Shown here: piece after piece, positions 26,633-34,195 of the stretch
How positions within the stretch are numbered: the first letter of the stretch is position 1
Layout of the letters: each line of letters starts with the position of its first letter
Assembly (NCBI GenBank): GCA_001768615.1
Contig: MELE01000118.1
Span: 3,394 to 39,595 of the forward strand
DNA length: 36,202 nucleotides
Direction: 5' to 3'
Source: Acidobacteria bacterium RIFCSPLOWO2_12_FULL_67_14b
Lineage (GTDB): Bacteria; Acidobacteriota; Vicinamibacteria; Vicinamibacterales; UBA2999
Program-made: the position numbers and the translations under genes
Notes under the pieces: generated by a model
The model's input: the letters and a program-made list of their open reading frames with translations, nothing else
The model's database searches: none
What the model was told of the DNA's origin: nothing

Positions 26633-27819
26633 CGAACCGCACCGGCCGATCGCAACTGGTCGATCTCGTTATCGCTGAATCCGGCCGAGCTGAGCACTTC
26701 GTCGGTGTGCTCGCCGAGCATCGGACCGCGCCGCCTGGGATTGAGCGGCGTGCCCGACATCTTGATCGGCGTGCCGAGCGTGCGCAGCGGCCCGAGCGTT
26801 GGATGGTCCACGTCCACGGTCATCTCGCGCGCAATCGCCTGCGGCGTGGTCAGCGCATCCTGGTAATCGAGGATCGGCCCGCACGGGATGCCGGCCGCGT
26901 CCAGGCGCTCGAGCCACGTCGCGCGCGTCTCCGTGAACATCACCGCCTCGATCGCCGCCGCCAGCTCGGCGCGGTGCTGCACGCGCGCGTGATCGGCCAC
27001 GAACCTGGCGTCGCTCGTCCACTCGCGATGGCCGAGCAGGTCTGCCAGCCGGGCAAAGTTGCGATCGTTGGCGGCGCCGATCGTGATGTAACCGTCGGCG
27101 CAGCGAAACGCCTGGTACGGCGCGGTCATGCGGTGCGCCGACCCCAGCGGTCCCGGCACCTCGCCGCTCGTGAAGTAATCGGTCGCCTCCCAGACCGACA
27201 GGGCGAGGCCGGCGTCGGCGAGTGACGTGTCGACGTGCTGCCCTCGCCCCGACACCGACCGATGGTGCAGCGCGGCGAGAATGCCGATCGCGGCGAAGAG
27301 GCCGGCGCCCAGGTCCGTGAGCGGCACGCCGGCTTTCACCGGCGGCCCGCCGGGGGCGCCGGTCACCGACATGATGCCCGACACGCCCTGCGCGATCAGG
27401 TCGAAGCCGCCCTTCGACGCCCACGGGCCGGTCTGGCCGTATCCCGAGATCGACGCGTAGATCAGCCGCGGGTTCTCGGACGAGAGCGCCGCATAATCGA
27501 GCCCGAGGCGCGCCATCACACCGGGCCGGTAGTTTTCGACCAGGATGTCGGCAGTGCGGGCGAGGCGCGTGAACGTCTCGATCGCCTGCGGCTTGGTGAG
27601 ATCGAGGACAATGCCGAGCTTGCCGCGGTTGACGGCGTTGAACGCGGGGCTGTCGCCGCCGCGGGCGCCGGCCATCGACCGCGTCGAATCACCGGCCGGG
27701 GGCTCGACTTTGATCACGCGGGCGCCCATGTCCGCCAGTAACATCGCGCAATACGGCCCGGCCATGACCTGGGTCGCATCGAGAACCACTATGCCATCGA
27801 GCAATCTCGCCTGGGACAT
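26629..27819 (-). CDS. CaiB/BaiF-family (class III) CoA-transferase
   Basis: A 396-residue enzyme that moves CoA between carboxylic acids. The start at 27819 (MSQARLLDGIVVLDATQVMAG) gives the classic family N-terminus; an ATG further up at 28011 adds 64 residues of low-complexity sequence that lies antisense to the crotonase gene and is rejected. Seen: GPYCAMLLADMGARVIKVE, RGKLGIVLDL, ENYRPGVMARLGLDY and AGVPLTDLGAGLFAAIG, where D169 is at the position of the catalytic Asp169 of formyl-CoA transferase. First gene of a three-gene operon. Its 5' end overlaps the divergent crotonase gene by 29 bp. It may let the substrate acid take CoA from a recycled thioester, in parallel with the ATP-dependent ligase. 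Confidence 0.9.
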   Translation of the reverse strand: MSQARLLDGIVVLDATQVMAGPYCAMLLADMGARVIKVEPPAGDSTRSMAGARGGDSPAFNAVNRGKLGIVLDLTKPQAIETFTRLARTADILVENYRPGVMARLGLDYAALSSENPRLIYASISGYGQTGPWASKGGFDLIAQGVSGIMSVTGAPGGPPVKAGVPLTDLGAGLFAAIGILAALHHRSVSGRGQHVDTSLADAGLALSVWEATDYFTSGEVPGPLGSAHRMTAPYQAFRCADGYITIGAANDRNFARLADLLGHREWTSDARFVADHARVQHRAELAAAIEAVMFTETRATWLERLDAAGIPCGPILDYQDALTTPQAIAREMTVDVDHPTLGPLRTLGTPIKMSGTPLNPRRRGPMLGEHTDEVLSSAGFSDNEIDQLRSAGAVR

Positions 27820-28567
27820 CAACGGATCCGTCGGAGTGGTGACGTTCAATCGTCCCGAGGCCCGCAACGCGCTGACCTGGGACATGTATGACGCGCTGGT
27901 TGACGCCTGCAATTCGGCCGAGGCAGCCTCGGCCGTGCGCGTGCTCATCATACGCGGAGAGGGCGGCGCCTTTGCCGCCGGAACCGACATTTCGCAATTT
28001 CGCGGCTTCACGACGAGCGAGGCGGGTGTCGCTTACGAGCGGCGCCTCGACGCGGTGATCGACCGCATCGAGCGCCTGCCGATCCCGACCATCGCTGAGG
28101 TCGATGGGCCGGCGGTCGGCGGCGGCTGCGCCATCGCGATGGCGTGCGACTTCCGTATCTGCTCCGAGCGCGCGCGGTTCGGCGTGCCGGTGTCGCGGAC
28201 GCTGGGCAACTGCCTGTCGATGGCCAACCTGGCCCGGATGGTGGACCTCATCGGACCCGCGCTCACGCGGGACTTGATGCTGACGGGCCGCCTGGTCGAT
28301 GCCGATGAAGCGAGAACAGCGGGCCTCGCCACGCTCGTGTTCCCCGCGGCCGAGCTGCGGGCGGAAACGGACAAGCTCGCCGCCGAGCTCGCCACGCGCG
28401 CGCCGAGCACGATCAGGGCGACGAAGGCGATGATGCTGCGGCTGCGCGATCACCGCCGCCCGCCCGCAGGCGCCGCGGACGACCTCCTGCGCGAGTGCTA
28501 CGGCAGCGCGGAATTCCGGGAGGGCGTGGCAGCGTTCCTGGCGGGCAGAAAGCCCCGCTGGTCGTAA
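27791..28567 (+). CDS. Crotonase-fold (enoyl-CoA hydratase/isomerase family) protein lacking both hydratase glutamates
   Basis: A 258-residue crotonase-superfamily protein starting MPSSNLAWDINGSVGVVTFNRPEARNAL. CoA-binding and oxyanion-hole motifs are intact: FAAGTDIS (61-68) and GPAVGGGCAIAM (107-118). The two catalytic glutamates of true enoyl-CoA hydratases are missing: the position of rat Glu144 is A114 and that of Glu164 is V134 (FGVPVS). So it is probably not a simple hydratase; isomerase, hydrolase, decarboxylase or C-C lyase activity on a CoA thioester is more likely. It is divergent from the CoA-transferase operon, with overlapping 5' ends, which suggests shared control and a common pathway. 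Confidence 0.85.
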   Translation: MPSSNLAWDINGSVGVVTFNRPEARNALTWDMYDALVDACNSAEAASAVRVLIIRGEGGAFAAGTDISQFRGFTTSEAGVAYERRLDAVIDRIERLPIPTIAEVDGPAVGGGCAIAMACDFRICSERARFGVPVSRTLGNCLSMANLARMVDLIGPALTRDLMLTGRLVDADEARTAGLATLVFPAAELRAETDKLAAELATRAPSTIRATKAMMLRLRDHRRPPAGAADDLLRECYGSAEFREGVAAFLAGRKPRWS

Positions 28568-28577
28568 CGGTCCTCAC

Positions 28578-28626
28578 GGCCGAAGGCTGAAGGCTGAAGG
28601 CTGAAGGCCGAAGGCCGAAGGCTGCT
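28578..28626. repeat. 7-bp tandem array between convergent genes
   Basis: Seven heptads (GGCCGAA/GGCTGAA, last GGCTGCT), the same unit as at 2265-2376 and 18194-18228. It fills nearly the whole gap between the crotonase stop and the transporter stop; the last bases are part of the transporter's stop codon. Confidence 0.88.
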
Positions 28627-29899
28627 AGAACAAGATCCAGCAGATCACCGCGCCCACGATCATCATCGACAAGCCCCACGCCAGCAGCTGGTTGAACAGC
28701 TTCTTGGCGTCCGCCTCCAGCGGCAGGGCGGCGATGCACAGCGCGCCGATTGTCGACAGCGGCGACAGATCGACGAGGTGGCCGCCGACGTTCATGGACG
28801 AGGCAATCGCCATCGGGTCGGCGCCGATCGCCTTCGCGAGTCCGGGCACGGTCGGCAGAAACGCCGGCAGCACCACACCCGACGTGCTGCTGTAGACCGA
28901 CACCGCGCCGGTGACCAGCGCCATCATGAACGTCACCGTTCCCGGCGACGAGATCGTCGCCAGCATGTCGGTGAACAGATCGATGCCGCGCTGCGCCGCG
29001 AGCACGCCGATCAGCACGGTCACGCCGCACACCATCAGGATCACGCCCCACGGCATCCTCCTGATCGCCTCCTTCTCGTTGGCGGCCCCGACGAGCGACA
29101 GCAACGCGGCCCCGGTGATCGCCGCCATTCCCACGTGGGCCTTGAACTGGATCACCACCACCACCAGGGTCACCAGCACCGCCATCGTCACCCAATGCGC
29201 GGTCTGGAAGGGCTCGCACTCCACGTCGTCCATCTCGGCGCGGGCCCCGGCCTGATCCGATTGCGCCATCTCCGGGCGCACCGGCGGCTTTCGCCTGAAC
29301 AGCCGCCAGCCGCCGAACAGGAAGTACGCGGTAAAGGTGACCACGACGTGGGCGAGCAGGTTGTTCAGGTAGGTCTGCGTTTCGTGGCCGCCCAACCCGA
29401 TCTTCATCATGTTTTCGTTGACGATGATGCCGGTGGGGGCGAAGCGGGAGAGCGCGCCGGCCTGGGCGCCGTTGCCGACCATCAGTGCCATCAGGAACGG
29501 CGGCACCGCCGCCCGCCCGCCGACGGCCATCGCCATCGGCGCCATGATCGCGGTGGTGGCGATGTTGCCCGGGCCGATGCTCGACAGCCCGAGCGCGATG
29601 AAGAAGAACATGATCGGGATCACGCCGGCGCTGCCCTTGCACGCGCGGACGGCGCGGGCGGCGACGCGTCCGAGCGTGCCGTTGATGTTCGCCATCCCGA
29701 AGAGGAGTGTGACGCCGACCAGGTTGAGCAGCAGGTCGATGGGGAACGCCCCGATGACCTTGCCGAGCGGCATGCCGCCCAGGTAGACGCCGACGATCCA
29801 CGCGAACGCGAGCGACACCACGCCCACGTTGACGCTGGACACCATGCTGAGCGTAATGGCGACGATCAGGGCGGCCAGCGAAATCCACGCAAGGTTCAT
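28625..29899 (-). CDS. MatC-like dicarboxylate carrier (ArsB/NhaD-type ion transporter superfamily)
   Basis: A 424-residue integral membrane protein with about 10-12 hydrophobic segments. The N-terminus (MNLAWISLAALIVAITLS, then NVGVVSLAFAWIVGVYLGG) resembles the MatC N-terminal domain of malonate/dicarboxylate carriers. Motifs SSIGPGNIATTAIMAPMAMA and, near the C-terminus, YSSTSGVVLPAFLPTVPGL are the paired re-entrant loops typical of the superfamily. A hydrophilic loop (about 205-225) lies in the middle. It is the last gene of a three-gene operon; its ATG overlaps the stop of the FAD/Fe-S dehydrogenase (ATGA). It probably imports the 2-hydroxy acid or dicarboxylate used by that enzyme. Confidence 0.78.
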   Translation of the reverse strand: MNLAWISLAALIVAITLSMVSSVNVGVVSLAFAWIVGVYLGGMPLGKVIGAFPIDLLLNLVGVTLLFGMANINGTLGRVAARAVRACKGSAGVIPIMFFFIALGLSSIGPGNIATTAIMAPMAMAVGGRAAVPPFLMALMVGNGAQAGALSRFAPTGIIVNENMMKIGLGGHETQTYLNNLLAHVVVTFTAYFLFGGWRLFRRKPPVRPEMAQSDQAGARAEMDDVECEPFQTAHWVTMAVLVTLVVVVIQFKAHVGMAAITGAALLSLVGAANEKEAIRRMPWGVILMVCGVTVLIGVLAAQRGIDLFTDMLATISSPGTVTFMMALVTGAVSVYSSTSGVVLPAFLPTVPGLAKAIGADPMAIASSMNVGGHLVDLSPLSTIGALCIAALPLEADAKKLFNQLLAWGLSMMIVGAVICWILF

Positions 29900-32862
29900 C
29901 GGGTTTCCTCTAATTGCCGTGGGGACAAACCTGACTGCCGTGGGGACAAACCTTCAGGTTTGTCCAACAGCGACTGCAGCAGCACCGCCGGATGGACGGC
30001 GGTGACGCCGGCCAGGTCGGCCACCTGGTGGCGGCACGACGTGCCGGCCGCCACCAGCGCCTCGCCGGCCCGCAGTGCGCGCGCGGCGGGCAGCAGTGTA
30101 CGCTCGCCGATCGCCTTCGACACGTCGTAATGATCGCGGGTGTAACCGAACGACCCCGCCATGCCGCAGCAGCCGGCTTCGAGATCGATGACGGTCGCCG
30201 ACGGAATCCGCGACAGCAGCGCCCGCGCCGGCGCCGCCAGCCCCATCGATCGCTGGTGGCAGTGCGGATGCAGCAGCACCTTCGACGGACCCGGCCGCAG
30301 GGGCAGCGCCGCGCGGCCCCCGGCGCACTCGCGCTCGAGGAAGTCCTCGAACAGGACGCACGCTCCGGCCACGACCTGCGCCCGTTCCCGCGCCGGCCCT
30401 CGCAGCAGTGCGGGCGCGTCTTCCGTCATCGCCGACAAGCAGCTGGGCTCGACAAAGACGATGGCCTCGCCGCGGTTCGCGGCGTCGAAGAGGGCGTTCA
30501 CGGTGTCGAAGGCCAGCCGCCGCGCATCGGCGAGAAAGCCCTGCGAGATGAGCGGTCTTCCGCAGCAGCCGTGCGGCACCAGCCGCGTGCCGATGCCGGC
30601 CGCCTCGAGCACGTCCATAGCCGCCACCCCGATTTCCGGATCGGAGTAATTCGTGAAGGTGTCAGTGAAGAGCACGACGTTGGTTGCAGGGCTCGCTGTA
30701 GGGCGCCCCTTTATGGGGCGCCGGCCTGCCCGCCGTGATAGGCGCCGCCGCAAGGTGTTCGACGTCCACGCCGGCAACGTCCGCCGCCGATCGATCCCGA
30801 GCAGCTGCTCGTTGATCCACCGGCCCGGCCCGCTCCTCATCACCGCGTTCGCTACCGGCGCCAGCCGGCTGCCCCATTCCGCCGCCGACCGCGCGTTGCC
30901 AAACGCGCGCGCCTGCGCCGTCGTGCGATGGCGCTCCCAGTATCCGGAGAGGAATTCGCTCTTGTAGCGCGCCACGTCCACGCCGACCGGGCACTCGGAC
31001 TTGCAGGCCCGGCACTCCAGGCAGAGATCGAGGACGCCGAGCACGCCGTCGTCGCTGAGGCCCGCCTCGCCGAGCCGCCCGGTCATCGCCAGGCGCAGCA
31101 CGTTGGCGCGGCCGCGCGTGGAATGCGCTTCATCCCGCGTGACCATGAACGACGGGCACATCGTGCCTTCGCGCGTCTTGCGGCACAGGCCCACGCCGCT
31201 GCACATCTCGACGGCGCGCCCGAAGCCGCCGTGCTCGGAGAAATCGAAGACGGTGGCGGGCGACGGCGTTTCGTATGACGGGCCGTAGCGGAGGTGCGAC
31301 GTGATGGGCGGCGTGTCGACGATGCGGCCGGGGTTGAAGAGGCCCTGGGGATCGAAGGCCGCCTTGACCTGCCGGAACGCCTGGTACAACTCGGAGCCGA
31401 ACATCTTCTCGTTGAAGGCCCCGCGCACGAGCCCGTCGCCGTGCTCGCCCGACAGCGCGCCGCCGAACTCGAGCACCAGGTCGGCGACCTCGTTGGCGAT
31501 GGCCTCGAACTTCGCCACGCCATCGGCGGTCTTGAGATCGATCACGGGACGCACGTGCAGGCAGCCGACCGACGCGTGCGCGTAGACGCCCGCGATGGTG
31601 TGATGGCGCCGGACAATTCCGGTGAAGCGCTCGATGTAGTCGCGCAGCTTCTCCGGCGCGACCGCGGTGTCTTCGACGAACGAGATGGCCTTGCCGTCGC
31701 CCTTCATCGCCGTCGACAGTCCGAGGGCGGCCTCGCGGAAGCTCCACACCCGCTGCTGCGCGACCGCATCGAGGATGCGGCGGCAGCGGCACGGCACCCC
31801 CGCGCCACGCAGGTCGCGCTCGAGCGCGTCGAGCTTACCGGCCAGCTCGTCCTGGCGATCGCCGTAGAACTCCACGCACAGCAGCGCCGAGCCGTCGCGT
31901 TCGACCATCGATCGCCGTTGCGCCTCGAGCGCCGGGTGCGCCTTGGCGTGCCGGAGGATGAAGTCGTCCATCACCTCCACCGCCGACGGGCCGTGCGTCA
32001 ACACGAGCGGCGTGGCGCCCAGCGCGTCGAGCAGCTCGTCGAACTCGATCGTCAGCACCGCCTTGGCCGCCGGCAGGGGCACGAGGCCGATCGTGGCGTC
32101 GACAATGAAGCCGAGCGTGCCTTCCGAGCCGACGAGGATCCTGGTCAAGTCGACGGGCCTGGCCGAATCCACGAACGCATCGAGGTTGTAGCCGCCGACG
32201 CGGCGGAGCACCTTGGGGAACCGGCGCTCGATCTCGGGCGCGTGACGCGCCGCCAGATCCGTGACCGCACGATAGGCCCGCGCCTCGAGCCCGTCGCCCG
32301 CCCGCGCGCGTTGCAGCTCGCCTGCGGCCAGCGGCCGGAAGTGGGCGAGGCTGCCGTCGGACAACACCACGCGCTGTTCGCGGACGTGGTCGATGGTCTT
32401 GCCGTAGAGCACCGATCGCGCGCCGCTCGAGTTGTTCGCCATCATGCCGCCCACCGTGGCCCGGCTCGCCGACGACACGTCGGGAGCGAAGCGGAGGTGG
32501 TGCGGCCGCAGCACGGCGTTGAGGTCGTCGAGCACGACCCCCGGCTCGACGCGGGCCCAGCGCTCGTCGGGGTTGATCGCGATGATGCGGTTCAGATGCT
32601 TGGAGGTGTCGAGCACGAGGCCGGCGCCAATCGACTGGCCGGCCTGCGAGGTGCCGCCGCCCCTTGGCGTGATCGGCACGCCGTAATGCGCGGCGATGTG
32701 CACGGCGCGCGCCACGGCTTCGGCCGACCGCGGAATCACGACGCCGAGCGGCTCGATCTGGTAGACGCTGGCGTCGGTCGAATAGAGCGCGCGCGACACC
32801 TTGTCGAAGCGCACCTCGCCGTCGATTGCGCCTTCGAGCTCGCGCCGCAGGGACTCGCTCAT
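29896..32862 (-). CDS. FAD/Fe-S 2-hydroxyacid dehydrogenase (YdiJ / GlcD-GlcF fusion type)
   Basis: A 988-residue fusion of a GlcD-like flavoprotein with a GlcF-like iron-sulfur protein, as in D-lactate, glycolate and D-2-hydroxyglutarate dehydrogenases. Seen: FAD-binding PRGGGTSQAGQSIGAGLVLD (about 66-85), VGSEGTLGFI, and SGEHGDGLVRG; two ferredoxin-type clusters (CSGVGLCRKTREGTMCPS and CLECRACKSECP); and two cysteine-rich CCG motifs (HGCCGRPL, GCCGMAG). It should oxidise a D-2-hydroxy acid and feed electrons to the quinone pool. Start at ATG 32860-32862 (MSESLRRELEG), two bases after the upstream gene. Oddities: a repeat-derived linker near residues 713-726 (GRRPIKGRPTASPA) between the two halves, and a repeat-derived C-terminus (967-988, DKPEGLSPRQSGLSPRQ and onward). 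Confidence 0.88.
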   Translation of the reverse strand: MSESLRRELEGAIDGEVRFDKVSRALYSTDASVYQIEPLGVVIPRSAEAVARAVHIAAHYGVPITPRGGGTSQAGQSIGAGLVLDTSKHLNRIIAINPDERWARVEPGVVLDDLNAVLRPHHLRFAPDVSSASRATVGGMMANNSSGARSVLYGKTIDHVREQRVVLSDGSLAHFRPLAAGELQRARAGDGLEARAYRAVTDLAARHAPEIERRFPKVLRRVGGYNLDAFVDSARPVDLTRILVGSEGTLGFIVDATIGLVPLPAAKAVLTIEFDELLDALGATPLVLTHGPSAVEVMDDFILRHAKAHPALEAQRRSMVERDGSALLCVEFYGDRQDELAGKLDALERDLRGAGVPCRCRRILDAVAQQRVWSFREAALGLSTAMKGDGKAISFVEDTAVAPEKLRDYIERFTGIVRRHHTIAGVYAHASVGCLHVRPVIDLKTADGVAKFEAIANEVADLVLEFGGALSGEHGDGLVRGAFNEKMFGSELYQAFRQVKAAFDPQGLFNPGRIVDTPPITSHLRYGPSYETPSPATVFDFSEHGGFGRAVEMCSGVGLCRKTREGTMCPSFMVTRDEAHSTRGRANVLRLAMTGRLGEAGLSDDGVLGVLDLCLECRACKSECPVGVDVARYKSEFLSGYWERHRTTAQARAFGNARSAAEWGSRLAPVANAVMRSGPGRWINEQLLGIDRRRTLPAWTSNTLRRRLSRRAGRRPIKGRPTASPATNVVLFTDTFTNYSDPEIGVAAMDVLEAAGIGTRLVPHGCCGRPLISQGFLADARRLAFDTVNALFDAANRGEAIVFVEPSCLSAMTEDAPALLRGPARERAQVVAGACVLFEDFLERECAGGRAALPLRPGPSKVLLHPHCHQRSMGLAAPARALLSRIPSATVIDLEAGCCGMAGSFGYTRDHYDVSKAIGERTLLPAARALRAGEALVAAGTSCRHQVADLAGVTAVHPAVLLQSLLDKPEGLSPRQSGLSPRQLEETR
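29921..29964. repeat. Palindromic repeat family A, one and a half copies, at the end of the dehydrogenase gene
   Basis: A perfect palindrome GACAAACCT-TC-AGGTTTGTC (29945-29964) with a preceding half copy GGGGACAAACCT (29921-29932). Together they encode the last residues of the dehydrogenase: DKPEGLSP followed by a second GLSP. Confidence 0.9.
30702..30722. repeat. Palindrome family C inside the dehydrogenase gene
   Basis: GGCGCCCC (30702-30709), loop TTTAT, GGGGCGCC (30715-30722). It is read in frame as GRRPIKGRP and lies exactly in the linker between the ferredoxin domain and the CCG half. Confidence 0.75.
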
Positions 32863-32864
32863 GT

Positions 32865-33965
32865 CTACTGGCTCTTTCCCCGCGCGGCGATCGGCCACAC
32901 GGCCTCGACCCGGTCGCCGCGAAGCGCGTGGATGGCGTCGTACAGGTTCACCGTCGGATCGCAATGCGGGGGGATGAACTCGATGCGGTCGCCGACCTTG
33001 AGGTCCCGCGACGCGTGCTCCATGCCGAGCCGTCCGTGCTCATCGCCCGCCCACCCGTAGGTGACGCCTTCAAGTCCCACAGGCCGCGGCGTGAAGGGAC
33101 GATCGGTGGAGAAGGCCTTGTAGCCGCCGTCGACAATCGCGAACCCCGGGGGCCGCGACACCACCGTGGTCACGACCGTCAACGCGTTCTTGAAGTCGTG
33201 ATACTGCGGACCATCCGGCCCGCCGATGCGCTCGTAGTCGAGATCCATGAACACGAAGCTGCCGGGCTGGAGCTCGGTGATGCCGTCGATCTCGGCGTCG
33301 AACCGATACGTTCCGGTCGATCCGCCGGTGACCATCGGGCAGGCGATGCCGTCCTGTTCGATCAGCCGCCGCGTCTCGATCGCGCGGGCGAGGCTGGTGC
33401 GCGTGCGTGTGCCGCGCGCATCGAACGGCGTCGTGTGCGCGGCCTCACCGTCGTAGGCCTGCAGGCCCGCGAAGGCCACGTGCGGCAGCGACTCGATTAC
33501 CCGCACGAGCTCGAGCGCCGGTTGCCCGGGAACCACGCCGGTGCGGCCGAAATACAGGTCGACCGCCAGGCGGATCGGCTCGCCGGCGGCACGCGCAGCG
33601 GCCGCGGCGTCGATCTCGCGGACGTTCTTCTCCTCGTCCACGCAGAACATCGTGTCGGGGGCGCGCGCGGCCAGTGCCACCGCGCGCTCGATCTTGCCGC
33701 GGCCCACCACCGCCGTCGTCACCAGCAGGCCGCGGATGCCGTGGTCGGCAAACACCTCCGCCTCGCTCAGGCGGGCGGCGCAGATGCCGATCGCGCCGGC
33801 GCGGACGAGCGCGCGCGCCACCTCGGGGCACTTGTGCGTCTTGCCGTGCGGGCGGAAGCCCTTGTTCCGCGCCCGCAGGTGCGCCGCCATGGCCGTGATG
33901 TTGGATTCAAACGCGTCGAGGTCGAGCAGCAGCGCAGGGGTGGGGATCTCGTCGCGAAATTGCAT
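32865..33965 (-). CDS. D-threonine aldolase-like PLP enzyme (DSD1 / alanine racemase-fold)
   Basis: A 366-residue fold-type III PLP enzyme. PTPALLLDLDAFESNI starts the alanine-racemase-like barrel; RPHGKTHK (38-45) holds the PLP lysine, K42. The C-terminal domain has the divalent-metal pair H334 and D336 (PPHCDPTVNLYD) typical of D-threonine aldolase, D-3-hydroxyaspartate aldolase and D-serine dehydratase. It should cleave (or form) a D-beta-hydroxy amino acid, or dehydrate it. The start is set at 33965 by homology (MQFRDEIPTPALLLD); 54 extra upstream residues possible from 34127 have no family match. First gene of a three-gene operon, two bases before the FAD/Fe-S dehydrogenase. Exact substrate unknown. 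Confidence 0.85.
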   Translation of the reverse strand: MQFRDEIPTPALLLDLDAFESNITAMAAHLRARNKGFRPHGKTHKCPEVARALVRAGAIGICAARLSEAEVFADHGIRGLLVTTAVVGRGKIERAVALAARAPDTMFCVDEEKNVREIDAAAAARAAGEPIRLAVDLYFGRTGVVPGQPALELVRVIESLPHVAFAGLQAYDGEAAHTTPFDARGTRTRTSLARAIETRRLIEQDGIACPMVTGGSTGTYRFDAEIDGITELQPGSFVFMDLDYERIGGPDGPQYHDFKNALTVVTTVVSRPPGFAIVDGGYKAFSTDRPFTPRPVGLEGVTYGWAGDEHGRLGMEHASRDLKVGDRIEFIPPHCDPTVNLYDAIHALRGDRVEAVWPIAARGKSQ

Positions 33966-34147
33966 CGAGCCGCATGCTAACAGATGTGACGCGCGCCGTT
34001 GATGAAACTGCCATGCGTTTCGGTGACTGGCGTTGGAAATACTGCGATCGCCGGAATCCGCTTTTCGCGTTTCTCGTGAAAAACCGAACGGCATGGGGTT
34101 CGCACCGATCGACGCGCCGCCGCCCATCGATCGGGGAGGGGACCTGT

Positions 34148-34176
34148 TCCGCCGGAGCGCGAAGCGCGTAGGCGGA
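34148..34176. repeat. Palindromic repeat family D
   Basis: TCCGCC...GGCGGA as outer arms with inner arms GCGC-GAA-GCGC. It resembles the filler inside the family A copy in mutS2 (163-190). It lies just upstream of the Uma2 gene and covers its -35 region. The rest of the 33966-34195 interval shows no gene. Confidence 0.7.
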
Positions 34177-34182
34177 CGATGG

Positions 34183-34188
34183 TAGGAT
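34183..34188 (+). promoter_or_regulatory. -10 box placed for a leaderless Uma2 mRNA
   Basis: TAGGAT ends seven bases before the ATG at 34196. No Shine-Dalgarno sequence; no good -35. Confidence 0.4.
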
Positions 34189-34195
34189 CAGCCGC

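Noticed and set aside
27820-28011. N-terminal extension of the CoA-transferase
   Set aside because: The extra 64 residues are low complexity and fully antisense to the crotonase gene. The family N-terminus starts at 27819.
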